From an uncultured Pedobacter sp. (GTDB taxonomy: Bacteria; Bacteroidota; Bacteroidia; Sphingobacteriales; Sphingobacteriaceae): a stretch of 44,573 nucleotides of DNA. A model generated the notes under the pieces. That model did no database searches. It worked only from the letters and a program-made list of their open reading frames with translations, and was not told the origin of the DNA. Location: assembly GCF_913776295.1 (NCBI RefSeq), contig NZ_CAJYOJ010000037.1, positions 1-44,573 of the forward strand. Reading direction: 5' to 3'. The translations under genes and the position numbers were made by a program. Within the stretch, counting starts at the first letter, position 1. Every line of letters begins with the position of its first letter. Below are positions 8,926 through 17,284 of the stretch, one piece after another.

Positions 8926-10254
8926 ATGTTTCCTTTAAAAAATTTTAATTTTATTTTTATAGCCTTTGTTCTATCACTTTGCTTGTCAACAGGCTGCTCA
9001 ACCGATAAAATCATTTCAAAAAAAGTAGATTGGGAATTCAAAAATTCACCGGTCATCAAACAATATCAGGTTGGCTTTGCGCTTTATAATCCAACAGATA
9101 AAAAAATGATTTTTCAGAAGGATGCAGACCGGTATTTCACCCCTGCTTCTAATACTAAACTGTACACTTTTTTTGCGAGCCTAAAAATGTTGCCTGATTT
9201 GATGCCTGCTTTAAAATATACTGAGCGGAATGACTCGTTGGTTTTTTGGGGAACCGGAGACCCTGCTTTTTTACAGTTTGCAGTAAAAGACAAATCCGCC
9301 TACAACTTTCTTCTGGCATCAAATAAAAAACTGTTTTTTTCCCCGGGACGATATTCCGGCAATTTCTTTGGCGAGGGCTGGGCCTGGGATGATTACGATT
9401 ATTATTACCAGCCAGAAATTACCGAAATGCCTATTATGGATAACATGGTTACCTCTACCTATGCCTCCCCTAATAAAATCAATATTGAGCCAAAGGTTTT
9501 TATTCCCTGTTTCGAATTAGATTCTACCCGGAGAACTGGCGGTTTTCAGGTAAAAAGAGATTTTTTAACTAACCGCTTTCACTACCCCGCAGTTGCAGTA
9601 AAGCCCGGTTATAATCAGCAAAACCCCTATAAAACCAGCGCGCAGGTTACTGTGGAGATACTGGCTGACACTTTGCACAAACCAGTTGGCATCGTAAACT
9701 TAAAGATACCACAGGATGCTAAAACCTTACCTGGTGCAAAACGTGATTCGGTTCTAAAGCATATGATGCTGCCTAGCGATAATTTTATTGCCGAACATTT
9801 GTTATTGGTTTGCGCGAACCAGATTGGCGATACATTGAGTACCGCAAAAGCCATTGATTACATAACGAAAAACTACCTTTCCTTTCTGCCTGACAAAGTA
9901 AAATGGGTTGATGGCTCCGGGCTTTCCCGACAGAATTCATTTACACCACGCGATAATGTCTATCTACTTGATTCTATCTACAGGTTGGTAAACAATCCGG
10001 AAAAGCTTTTTGAGCTATTTCCTGCAGGAGGCAAAAGTGGCACTTTAAAAAATGCTTACCCTAAAACCGATAAACCTTTTGTTTTCGGTAAAACGGGTTC
10101 GCTTGGCGGTGTCCATAACCAAAGTGGGTACGTACTCACCAAAAAGGGCAAAACATATATTTTTTCTTTTATGAACAATAACTTTATAAAACCAACTGCT
10201 GAGGTACGTGCAGAAATGGTGAGGATCATGACCTACATACATGATCATTTTTAA
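8926..10254 (+). CDS. PBP4-like D-alanyl-D-alanine carboxypeptidase/endopeptidase (S13)
   Basis: A 442-residue penicillin-binding protein of the S13 family, which trims or cuts peptidoglycan peptides. It has a lipoprotein-type signal (LSLCLSTGC, Cys at residue 24). The three active-site motifs are present: SxxK as S75-N-T-K78 (FTPASNTKLY), SxN as PSDNFIAEHLL, and KTG as FGKTGSLGGVHN near residue 390. The length is close to the family's usual size. It heads a run of same-strand genes with short gaps (23 bases to the next gene), so an operon with the GH18 protein is likely. Confidence 0.88.
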   Translation: MFPLKNFNFIFIAFVLSLCLSTGCSTDKIISKKVDWEFKNSPVIKQYQVGFALYNPTDKKMIFQKDADRYFTPASNTKLYTFFASLKMLPDLMPALKYTERNDSLVFWGTGDPAFLQFAVKDKSAYNFLLASNKKLFFSPGRYSGNFFGEGWAWDDYDYYYQPEITEMPIMDNMVTSTYASPNKINIEPKVFIPCFELDSTRRTGGFQVKRDFLTNRFHYPAVAVKPGYNQQNPYKTSAQVTVEILADTLHKPVGIVNLKIPQDAKTLPGAKRDSVLKHMMLPSDNFIAEHLLLVCANQIGDTLSTAKAIDYITKNYLSFLPDKVKWVDGSGLSRQNSFTPRDNVYLLDSIYRLVNNPEKLFELFPAGGKSGTLKNAYPKTDKPFVFGKTGSLGGVHNQSGYVLTKKGKTYIFSFMNNNFIKPTAEVRAEMVRIMTYIHDHF

Positions 10255-10277
10255 GCATATACAAAAACACCTCACCT

Positions 10278-11303
10278 ATGAAAAAAATTTACCTGTTAAT
10301 TGGCACTTCTGCACTGCTTATGGTGCTCTCCTGCAAGAAAAATGATTCCCTGACACTTCCTTCTGATCCTCCCACGCCTATCACGCCATATGTGACAGAT
10401 AATAGTTTTAAGATTGTCAGTTATTTTCCTAGTTACCGGGATCCCGCCGGTATTGCGGATTCGAAATTTAAAATGATTACACACCTGTTTTATGCTTTCC
10501 TTAACCCTAATACGGATGGAAGTTTAGTGGCATTAGCACAACCAGGCCGATTTACAACCGTAATCCAGAAAGCAAAAGCAAATGGCGTGAAAACAGGCAT
10601 TTCCATATCGGGTACAAAAAGTATTTTTGTCACCATGGCTGCATCGGCAACCGCCAGAAACATGTTTGTAAAAAATGTGCTTACTTTTGCCAAAACAAAT
10701 AATCTGGACGGCATAGATATGGATTGGGAATATCCCAGTACCAGTGATGGATCGGCAGATAATTATGTACTGCTAATGAAGGAACTTTCAGATTCACTAC
10801 ATCAATACCATAAATTTTTAAGTGCAGCCATAACCCCTGGCGTATATGCCGGCAGTATTCGTGACGGATTAAAATCTGAGGTTTTTCCTGTGGTAGATTT
10901 CTTTAATATTATGGTTTATGATGGAATTGGTTGGGATAAAAATGAGCCTGTTCAGCATGCATCGTATAACATGGCAGTTGCCAGTTTAAATTATTGGTTA
11001 AATACGCGGGGTATGCCAAAGGAAAAAGCCGTTTTAGGCATCCCGGCTTATGGTAAAAATGCCGGTAATTCTGCAAAGGCCTATCGTGATTTTGTAACCG
11101 CTGGTGCTGATGTAAGTTTAGATAATGCTCTAATTGATGGCGTTCAGTTTTATTTTAATGGAACGATAACCACCAGGAAAAAAGCCAGACTAGCTAAAGA
11201 TATTGCAAATGGAATCATGTTCTGGGAGTTTTACCATGATGACAACGGCAATCCATCCATTATCCGTGCCGCAAATGATGAGCTTGGCAGAAATTACAAT
11301 TGA
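10278..11303 (+). CDS. Glycoside hydrolase family 18 lipoprotein
   Basis: A 341-residue protein with a lipoprotein signal ending LLMVLSC (Cys19) and a Pro/Thr-rich spacer (about 29-40). The GH18 barrel is marked by ISISG (about 109-113) and the catalytic DxxDxDxE motif LDGIDMDWEYP, with Asp144, Asp147, Asp149 and catalytic Glu151; NIMVYD and the late FWEFYHDD strand fit the same fold. Family members hydrolyse chitin-like or peptidoglycan-like N-acetylglucosamine linkages. The neighbours suggest a wall-related rather than a nutritional role, but this is inference. It ends one base before the next gene begins. Confidence 0.87.
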   Translation: MKKIYLLIGTSALLMVLSCKKNDSLTLPSDPPTPITPYVTDNSFKIVSYFPSYRDPAGIADSKFKMITHLFYAFLNPNTDGSLVALAQPGRFTTVIQKAKANGVKTGISISGTKSIFVTMAASATARNMFVKNVLTFAKTNNLDGIDMDWEYPSTSDGSADNYVLLMKELSDSLHQYHKFLSAAITPGVYAGSIRDGLKSEVFPVVDFFNIMVYDGIGWDKNEPVQHASYNMAVASLNYWLNTRGMPKEKAVLGIPAYGKNAGNSAKAYRDFVTAGADVSLDNALIDGVQFYFNGTITTRKKARLAKDIANGIMFWEFYHDDNGNPSIIRAANDELGRNYN

Positions 11304-11304
11304 T

Positions 11305-12348
11305 ATGATTCCTGACTTTAAATCGATAGAACAACCTTTTTCAAATACCATCAACATTGAAAATACTTCGTATTTATATTTTGGCGGGACGGCTTACCTG
11401 GGCATTCCGCAAAATCAGGATTTCATAGATCTATATATTGAAGGGATAAAAAAGTTTGGTTTAAACAATGGAACAAGCCGCACCAACAATATTCAGTTAG
11501 GCATCTACAACGACGCCGAAAAAATAGCCGCAGCACGTTTTGGTGCAGAAAAAGCTTTGATTACTTCGAGTGGTTATTTAGCTGCACAGCTTACGGTTAA
11601 AAGTTTGTCTACATTAGGCACGGTAATTTATGCTCCGGCCGCACATCCTGCACTTTGGTTAAACGATCAGCCTACAACCCATCAAACATTTAATGAATGG
11701 AAAAAGGAAACCATAAAGCTCATCAATGCTTCCGAAGAGAAAAACTGGGTTTTGATCAGTAATTCCATGAACAATCTTTTCCCTGAAATTTATGATTTTA
11801 ACTTCCTCACTGATATACATCCGGAAAAAAAGATTATTTTAATTGTGGATGATTCGCATGGTATAGGTATCAATAATAATGGAAGGGGTGCATGGATTAA
11901 GCTTCCGGCTAAATCCAATATCGAACGGATTGTTGTGGCCTCAATGGCAAAGGCATTAGGCGTAGATGCCGGATTGGTTTTGGGTTCAAATGCCCTTATT
12001 ACCAAACTAAAAAGCAGCAATATTTTTATTGGGGCATCACCCCCATCTGCAGCTGGTCTTTTTGCCTTTACCAAGGCCGAAAAAATATACCAACGTGCAT
12101 GGACAAAATTGCAGGAGAATGTAAAGCTACTTACCGCTGATTTAAGTGAAAAATGGGCATTTGAACCCGCATTTCCTGCATTCCTGACACTAGATTCAAG
12201 TTTGGCTGAACGCTTGCTCAGCGAAAAAATCCTGATTTCATCCTTTCCTTACCCTAAACCCGAATCTAAGCCGATAAACAGAATTGTTTTGAGCAGTTGG
12301 CATGAGAAAGAAGATATTGAAACGCTGCTGGCAGCTATAAATTTTTAG
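11305..12348 (+). CDS. PLP-dependent aminotransferase class I/II (AONS/KBL-like)
   Basis: The product has 347 residues and resembles the alpha-oxoamine synthase group (BioF/KBL fold). Visible are GTSRTNN, ALITSSGYLA, the PLP-ring aspartate in VDDSHGIGINNNGRG and the Schiff-base lysine in VVASMAKALG. The frame is open from 11203, inside the GH18 gene, and ATGs also occur at 11275 and 11278; I chose 11305, one base after the upstream stop, because the sequence from MIPDFKSIEQPF looks like the family N-terminus. It is shorter than classical BioF, and no biotin genes are nearby, so the substrate is open. Linked to the cell-wall genes by position only. Confidence 0.8.
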   Translation: MIPDFKSIEQPFSNTINIENTSYLYFGGTAYLGIPQNQDFIDLYIEGIKKFGLNNGTSRTNNIQLGIYNDAEKIAAARFGAEKALITSSGYLAAQLTVKSLSTLGTVIYAPAAHPALWLNDQPTTHQTFNEWKKETIKLINASEEKNWVLISNSMNNLFPEIYDFNFLTDIHPEKKIILIVDDSHGIGINNNGRGAWIKLPAKSNIERIVVASMAKALGVDAGLVLGSNALITKLKSSNIFIGASPPSAAGLFAFTKAEKIYQRAWTKLQENVKLLTADLSEKWAFEPAFPAFLTLDSSLAERLLSEKILISSFPYPKPESKPINRIVLSSWHEKEDIETLLAAINF

Positions 12349-12385
12349 CCTTTCCTGATCCAATTAATTTTTCAATATTTATGAC

Positions 12386-12886
12386 ATGAAAAAATTGTTC
12401 GTATTACTGGCTTTAACACTGCTCCTTGCCAATATTGTTTCTGCGCAAACGACTACAGTTTGGATTGTTAGGCATGCCGAAAAAGATAAATCCAATCCCC
12501 AGGATACCAATCCCAACCTCTCTGATGAAGGGAAAATCCGGGCAGGAGATTTAGCCACATACCTTAAAAAGGTAAAGTTTGATGTTGCTTTTGCTACACC
12601 GACAAAAAGAACACACCAAACGCTAGATTCACTGGTGATTCCGAAAGTAGTTGATTATCAGGACATCAAATCGCTTTTGGATAGTATCAAAACCAGTTAT
12701 GCTGGCAAAAATGTGATTATTGCCGGCCATTCTAATACCATACTAGAAATTATTGAAGCATTTGGCGGTAAAAAACCTAAAGAGGAATTAACGGACGACG
12801 ATTACGATTATATTTTCGAATTATCAGTTAAAGGAGATAAAGCGCGGGTAAAAATGGACCAGTTCGGCAGGCCACACCATTTGTAG
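12386..12886 (+). CDS. Secreted histidine phosphatase family protein
   Basis: A 166-residue protein with a signal peptide (about 1-20, ending VSA). The phosphatase motif is WIVRHAEKD with nucleophile His30; the second core His is in IIAGHSNTI. Spacing and length fit the small histidine phosphatase (phosphoglycerate-mutase-like, SixA-size) branch. An exported location is unusual for SixA itself but frequent among Bacteroidota members. It ends the plus-strand run that starts at 8926. The substrate cannot be told from the sequence. Confidence 0.85.
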   Translation: MKKLFVLLALTLLLANIVSAQTTTVWIVRHAEKDKSNPQDTNPNLSDEGKIRAGDLATYLKKVKFDVAFATPTKRTHQTLDSLVIPKVVDYQDIKSLLDSIKTSYAGKNVIIAGHSNTILEIIEAFGGKKPKEELTDDDYDYIFELSVKGDKARVKMDQFGRPHHL

Positions 12887-12980
12887 TTTGTGATATCAGG
12901 TATACCACCTAGCAATTGGAGAGTTGAATTTAGTGTAAGACGGTAACATCTTACACTACATAGATAATGTCCCTCAAGAG

Positions 12981-13078
12981 ATCGTCATTCCCAACTCGAT
13001 TGGGAATCTTAAGACGTTTGCATTAAGATTAGCTTCGCTGAGCAATTCGTGGCTCCCACATGCGCGAGAATGACGATC
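12981..13078. repeat. REP-like dispersed repeat, copy G
   Basis: Outer arms ATCGTCATTC (12981-12990) and GAATGACGAT (13068-13077) are perfect inverted repeats. Inside are a nested hairpin (ATTCCCAACTCGATTGGGAAT) and the word TTAGCTTCGCTGAGCA shared with the copy at 27399. It occupies the convergent gap between the phosphatase and the dipeptidase genes. Confidence 0.8.
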
Positions 13079-13146
13079 AACTAATGGAGTCTGTCAACTT
13101 GTAGAAGGACTTACAAAAAACCAATCACTACTCAACCAATGAATGC

Positions 13147-13836
13147 TTAAAGCTTCTCAAATGGAATATCCATTAAATCGTAATTTTTCCAATCGGAGAA
13201 ATCATAATGCCACCATTCATTTTCCAGCACATTCATCCGGTATTTAGCCATGATGGCGATAAGAAAATCACGGTTTTTCTTTGCTTCCGGAGTTACATTC
13301 TCATACTTGGCCGCAGCAGCAGCCGAAAAACTATCATAAGGTGTTGGCATCGGTAGTTCTTTGCCCGTCTTTAAATTAATCAAGGTCAAATCTATCGCAC
13401 AGCCCCTATTGTGTTTCGACCCTTTTGCCGGATTGGCTACAAAATTTTTATCACTTGCTTTTTTATAAAACTCAACGGTAATGGCATACGGACGGTAGCC
13501 ATCAAATATTTTTAAGCCATAACCATTTTTATTTAACTCCATCTGGACATTTCGTAATGATTCTACCACCGGTTTCCGGGCGAAAGCCCTCGCCTGCTTA
13601 TACATTACCTGCTGCATAAAGTTATTGCTGGTGGCGTAGCGGATATCTAATCTGATATTAGGGATGGCTTTCTTAATTTCAACCAATTCATTATTCGGAT
13701 TCTTTTTTATCGAGGCCTGATATTGAGCATAAGAACTCACTACAACAAGTTTTTTTGCTGTAATGGGTTTTTCTTGGCCATGTACAGCAATCGACACGAA
13801 CAAAAATAGAGCTAGCAGATTGAATTTTATCATCAT
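13147..13836 (-). CDS. D-alanyl-D-alanine dipeptidase (VanX/DdpX, M15D)
   Basis: The 229-residue zinc enzyme splits D-Ala-D-Ala. It has a signal peptide (about 1-20, VHG/QE). The zinc ligands are His142 and Asp149 in SKHNRGCAIDLTL and His210 in ENEWWHYDF, with catalytic Glu207; FDGYRP supplies the conserved Arg115. The gaps between these residues (7, 58, 3) equal those in VanX. No vanA/vanH-like genes are in the window, so a role in wall recycling or nutrition is more likely than glycopeptide resistance. The export signal puts it in the periplasm. Confidence 0.92.
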   Translation of the reverse strand: MMIKFNLLALFLFVSIAVHGQEKPITAKKLVVVSSYAQYQASIKKNPNNELVEIKKAIPNIRLDIRYATSNNFMQQVMYKQARAFARKPVVESLRNVQMELNKNGYGLKIFDGYRPYAITVEFYKKASDKNFVANPAKGSKHNRGCAIDLTLINLKTGKELPMPTPYDSFSAAAAAKYENVTPEAKKNRDFLIAIMAKYRMNVLENEWWHYDFSDWKNYDLMDIPFEKL

Positions 13837-13904
13837 AGTATCAAGAGGAATCAGGCATCAATAGCTTTCCCCATTATCCATTTTACATGGTCCATCTTAC
13901 ATTT

Positions 13905-15131
13905 TTATTGATTCGAAACCACCAATAATTCAAGGTCCTTAAACGGCAAATTAAACATATCAGCCAGATCCTTATTGGTACAGTTACCCTGATAAATATA
14001 GAGTGCTTCGCGGATACCCGGGTTATTCCAAACCATATTCATTAAGCCTCCAAGTTCGCCGATATCCAATAATATTGGGGCAAAGATATTGGTCAGCGCA
14101 TAAGATGCTGTTCGTGGTACACGCGAGGCAATATTTGGCACACAATAGTGAATTACATCGTATTTTCTGAAAACCGGGTTGGCGTGGTTGGTTACCTCCG
14201 AAGTTTCAAAACAACCACCCTGATCAATACTTACATCGATCACTACCGAATGTGGTTTCATCCGGGCTACCGTTTCTTCCATTACGATACAGGGACTACG
14301 TCCGTGGGTAGCCCTGATAGCGCCTATTACGACATCGCAGGTGATAATCGCCTTGTTCAGAACAATAGGTTGCATTACCGAAGTAAATACCCTGCTGCCC
14401 AGATTATTCTGCAGGCGACGTAAACGGTAAATAGAACTGTCAAAAACTTTTACTTCCGCTCCTAAGGCCAAAGCTGTCCTGGCGGCATATTCACCAACCG
14501 TTCCGGCACCCAAAATCACAATTTCTGTGGGAGGAACGCCAGTAAAGCCACCTAACATTAAGCCTTTACCTCCGGTTACATTGCTTAAATATTCTGCAGC
14601 AATTAAAATAGAAGTCGAACCTACAATTTCGCTCATGGCACGTACCACACTCAGTATATTACCTTCGTCGCGAAGATTTTCAAAACATAACGCATTAATT
14701 TTTTTCTGCATCAATGCTTTCAGGTAATCCTGCTTTAGCGTTCCGGTTTGTAGAGAAGAAATGAGTGTTTGTCCCTTATGCATCATTTCAATTTCTTCCA
14801 ACATGGGAGGTGCAATTTTCACCAGGATATCAGCATCAAAAACTTCCTTTTTATCATAGGCAATTTTGGCACCCTGTTCTGCATACTCGGTATCAGAAAA
14901 ATTAGCGGCAATACCTGCTCCACTTTCTAAAACAACCCGGTGCCCGTTGTTTACCAACAGGGCAACAGATAATGGAGTTAGCGCAATTCTATTTTCCTGG
15001 AAAGAAATTTCTTTGGGTATTCCTATATACAGACTGTTTTTTTTATTCCTGGTTTCTAGCTTTGCCTCCTGCGTTTGTAGTAAACCCTGACGAGCTATAT
15101 CGGCCATTCCTTCGCGTAATCCTGTAGCCAT
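13905..15131 (-). CDS. ald: Alanine dehydrogenase
   Basis: A 408-residue NAD-dependent enzyme that converts L-alanine to pyruvate and ammonia. The core starts with IGIPKEISFQENRIALTP; the N-terminal extension (about 34 residues, MATGLREGMADIARQG) is the form I know from Bacteroidota, which is why I keep the full start. The nucleotide-binding motif GAGTVGEYAARTA comes at about the middle, and VIDVSIDQGGCFETS and NIASRVPRTASYALTN fit the family. It lies downstream of tsaE on the same strand, with a 73-base gap, an arrangement I recall from other Bacteroidota. Confidence 0.92.
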   Translation of the reverse strand: MATGLREGMADIARQGLLQTQEAKLETRNKKNSLYIGIPKEISFQENRIALTPLSVALLVNNGHRVVLESGAGIAANFSDTEYAEQGAKIAYDKKEVFDADILVKIAPPMLEEIEMMHKGQTLISSLQTGTLKQDYLKALMQKKINALCFENLRDEGNILSVVRAMSEIVGSTSILIAAEYLSNVTGGKGLMLGGFTGVPPTEIVILGAGTVGEYAARTALALGAEVKVFDSSIYRLRRLQNNLGSRVFTSVMQPIVLNKAIITCDVVIGAIRATHGRSPCIVMEETVARMKPHSVVIDVSIDQGGCFETSEVTNHANPVFRKYDVIHYCVPNIASRVPRTASYALTNIFAPILLDIGELGGLMNMVWNNPGIREALYIYQGNCTNKDLADMFNLPFKDLELLVVSNQ

Positions 15132-15204
15132 GTTGAATTAAAATTATGATAGTTTTAGGTCGTTCAAGGTACGCAAAATCTGTTAATTTATTGATAACGA
15201 ATTG

Positions 15205-15621
15205 TTATACCTTCGAAAACCGGAATAACCTACGGTTCTCATCAAGCACATTGATCTCGACCTTAACAAAATTTTCAGGCAATAATTCTTCTACCCGCTC
15301 CGGCCATTCTATTAAACAAATGCCACCACCATAAAAATATTCTTCATATCCCAAATCGTAGGCTTCGTGAATATCCTTTATTCTGTAGAAGTCGAAATGG
15401 AATACCGGTCCGCCAGCGCTTTCATATTCATTAACAATAGAGTAAGTAGGGCTTGAAACTACATCAGCAACACCTAAATGTGTACAGAAATTTTTGATGA
15501 AAGTTGTTTTTCCAGCACCCATATCGCCTTCAAAAATGAATATTTTTTGATCACCGGCAAAATCAGAAAGCTGCTGTGCAACAGCAGGTAAATCGGCTAA
15601 ACTATTTACTTCGATATCCAT
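15205..15621 (-). CDS. tsaE: tRNA threonylcarbamoyladenosine biosynthesis ATPase TsaE
   Basis: The 138-residue protein is the ATPase that works with TsaB and TsaD to make the t6A modification at A37 of ANN-decoding tRNAs. The Walker A motif is GDMGAGKTT (residues 32-40), followed by the family marks SSPTYSIVNEY and HFDFYRI, and the C-terminal LIEWPER. Length is typical. It is divergent from the C39-like peptidase gene at 15717 across 95 bases. A TACTTTTG -7-like box is visible at 15645-15638 on the minus strand. Confidence 0.95.
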   Translation of the reverse strand: MDIEVNSLADLPAVAQQLSDFAGDQKIFIFEGDMGAGKTTFIKNFCTHLGVADVVSSPTYSIVNEYESAGGPVFHFDFYRIKDIHEAYDLGYEEYFYGGGICLIEWPERVEELLPENFVKVEINVLDENRRLFRFSKV

Positions 15622-15716
15622 ATTTAAAGAATAAAGGCAAAAGTAATACTAAAATATTTTGCTTTCGTAATGATGAATGATTTTGTTCAAATCATAATTA
15701 TACCGATTATTACCTG

Positions 15717-16766
15717 ATGAAAAAAATTCACCTCTCCCTCCCAGTAATTATTTTACTGTGTTTTTTCTCTTGCAGAAAAGAAAATACCAAATTAAGTGGC
15801 GAAAACAAGTTATTGTCATTCTCTATATTCGGCCAGTTAGCTGATCCTATTATCGATGAAACCATGCACAAAATTACGGTAACAGTTAACCCCACTGCCA
15901 ACGTGAGTGCTTTAAGTTGCAGTTTTGGCGTTTCGGCAGGTGCATTGGCAACTTTTAATAATATTAAACCGGCCACAAATACGGCTACTATAGATTTCTC
16001 TAATCCTGTTACGCTTAATATTTTGGCAGCTGATGGGAATACCAGTACCTGGAGTATTATCGTAAATATTGTTTGGGAAGAATATGGGCTGGGCAGATCA
16101 GTAACCTCATCTAAAAGTATTGGAAAAACATTCAAATGGTATTACGATCAAGCCGGAACCGGGATATTTTCAGCAATCAATTGCGGACCAACTGTAGCTA
16201 CAATGGCTGTTAAATGGGGCGATTCTACTTTTACCAAAACACCAGAGGATGCCCGGAATACCTATCGGTCAACTGGAGGCTGGTGGTATACGAGTGATAT
16301 TGTAAATTATCTGAATAAATACGGCATAAGTTCTTCTTATACCGCATTACCTGATAATTATCAAACCATCAAGAAATACATTGACAAAAATTACATTGTA
16401 ATTTTATGCCTTGATAACTATTATTTGCGTTACAATGCGATTGCTGCCCAACATGTAGATAAATATTACAAAGTGAACGCCGCAGCATCTGGCCACTTTA
16501 TTATTGTAAAAGGCTACAGACAGGTTGATAATCAATTTTATTTCGAAGTTTATGATCCATGGTCCTATGGAGCCACTTATGCCTCAGGTAATCAGTTGAA
16601 GGGTGAAAACCGTTACTACAGAAGCGATGACCTGGAAACGGCCACTAACATATGGTGGGATTACGCCATTATTGTTGCTCCTAAAGGGAAAACTGTAGAA
16701 AAGTTAAATCAATTGAGTCCTAAGTCACAGTTACTATCTGTAGTGCCTGTACAACATGGTGGGTAA
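15717..16766 (+). CDS. C39-like cysteine peptidase lipoprotein with N-terminal Ig-like domain
   Basis: The 349-residue product has a lipoprotein signal (ILLCFFSC, Cys19). Residues about 30-120 form a beta-rich domain like the DUF5018 Ig-type module (LLSFSIFG, ITVTVNPTANVSAL, WSIIVN). The C-terminal half is a Peptidase_C39_2-like papain-fold domain: Cys156 in NCGPTVATMA, His260 in SGHFIIVKGYR and Asp280 in EVYDPWS form the likely triad. Bacteriocin-processing C39 domains are fused to ABC exporters, but this one stands alone on a lipid anchor, so a surface or periplasmic peptidase is inferred. A terminator follows directly. Confidence 0.82.
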   Translation: MKKIHLSLPVIILLCFFSCRKENTKLSGENKLLSFSIFGQLADPIIDETMHKITVTVNPTANVSALSCSFGVSAGALATFNNIKPATNTATIDFSNPVTLNILAADGNTSTWSIIVNIVWEEYGLGRSVTSSKSIGKTFKWYYDQAGTGIFSAINCGPTVATMAVKWGDSTFTKTPEDARNTYRSTGGWWYTSDIVNYLNKYGISSSYTALPDNYQTIKKYIDKNYIVILCLDNYYLRYNAIAAQHVDKYYKVNAAASGHFIIVKGYRQVDNQFYFEVYDPWSYGATYASGNQLKGENRYYRSDDLETATNIWWDYAIIVAPKGKTVEKLNQLSPKSQLLSVVPVQHGG

Positions 16767-16778
16767 TGTGACAAAGAA

Positions 16779-16820
16779 AAATCCCCAATCAGATATAAAT
16801 AGATTGGGGATTTTTTTTCC
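16779..16820 (+). terminator. Intrinsic terminator of the C39-like peptidase gene
   Basis: An 11-base-pair perfect hairpin, AATCCCCAATC (16780-16790) with GATTGGGGATT (16802-16812), is followed by a run of T to 16818. It starts 13 bases past the stop codon. Confidence 0.92.
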
Positions 16821-16864
16821 ATTTAATCGAACTTCGGTGAATAAGCAATGATGATGAATACAGA

Positions 16865-17032
16865 TTAGCTCTTAAAATATAGGCCAACAATCATTAAGGC
16901 CAATGCCATAAACGAGCCAAAAAACCACTTAATCATATCAGTTTTAGCATTCGCCAAATCTTCTTTTGATGCCAAATGGGTTGTTTTATCGACTAGGCTT
17001 TTATCAACTTTCGCCTCAATGTAACTGGTCAT
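16865..17032 (-). CDS. 55-residue coiled-coil/membrane-anchor small protein
   Basis: A short gene that starts with ATG at 17032 and ends with TAA at 16865. The product opens MTSYIEAKVDKSLVDK, continues with a charged helix (LASKEDLANAKTDMIKW) and ends in one hydrophobic segment (about residues 37-52; FFGSFMALALMIVGLYF) plus KS. The LxxKEDLAxxKxDMIKW pattern followed by a tail anchor is like the small DUF1640/CCDC90-type proteins often left unannotated in bacteria. Function is unknown. A TACTTTTGCC box about 80 bases upstream could be its promoter. Confidence 0.7.
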   Translation of the reverse strand: MTSYIEAKVDKSLVDKTTHLASKEDLANAKTDMIKWFFGSFMALALMIVGLYFKS

Positions 17033-17150
17033 ATTATGTGAGATGTAACAGTAATGCTTCAGTTTAAAAGATAAGTAGCAATTTTATTTTAATAGCTATT
17101 TTGAAAGGCAAAAGTAATACATAATTGGATTTATTTTACCTACTATAAAT

Positions 17151-17270
17151 CGTCTCGACCGCAACGCAGTGTAGCGCCCGCCTGTGCGGACAGGCCTGCC
17201 CGTACAGGCGGGGAGAGATCTACCACAAGATAGATTTCCCGACTTCGTTGCACTCCGCTCGAAATGACGA
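17151..17270. repeat. REP-like dispersed repeat, copy B
   Basis: It begins CGTCTCGACC and ends CCGCTCGAAATGACGA. In the middle is the nested palindrome CCTGTGCGGACAGGCCTGCC followed by CGTACAGGCGGGGAGAGATC, shared almost exactly with the copy at 27399 and, inverted, with that at 42794. It fills the gap behind porX. Confidence 0.85.
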
Positions 17271-17284
17271 AGTCCATCTATACC

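Noticed and set aside
11203..11304. Longer start of the PLP enzyme inside the GH18 gene
   Set aside because: The extra 34 residues are low in similarity to the family and are coded in the highly constrained end of GH18; the ATG at 11305 fits better.
13147..13836. VanX as part of a vancomycin-resistance cluster
   Set aside because: No VanA/VanH ligase or dehydrogenase, and no VanS/VanR pair, lie near; a signal peptide puts the enzyme outside the cytoplasm, where resistance VanX does not work.
15717..16766. C39 peptidase as part of a bacteriocin export system
   Set aside because: No ABC exporter, no double-glycine peptide and no immunity gene are next to it.
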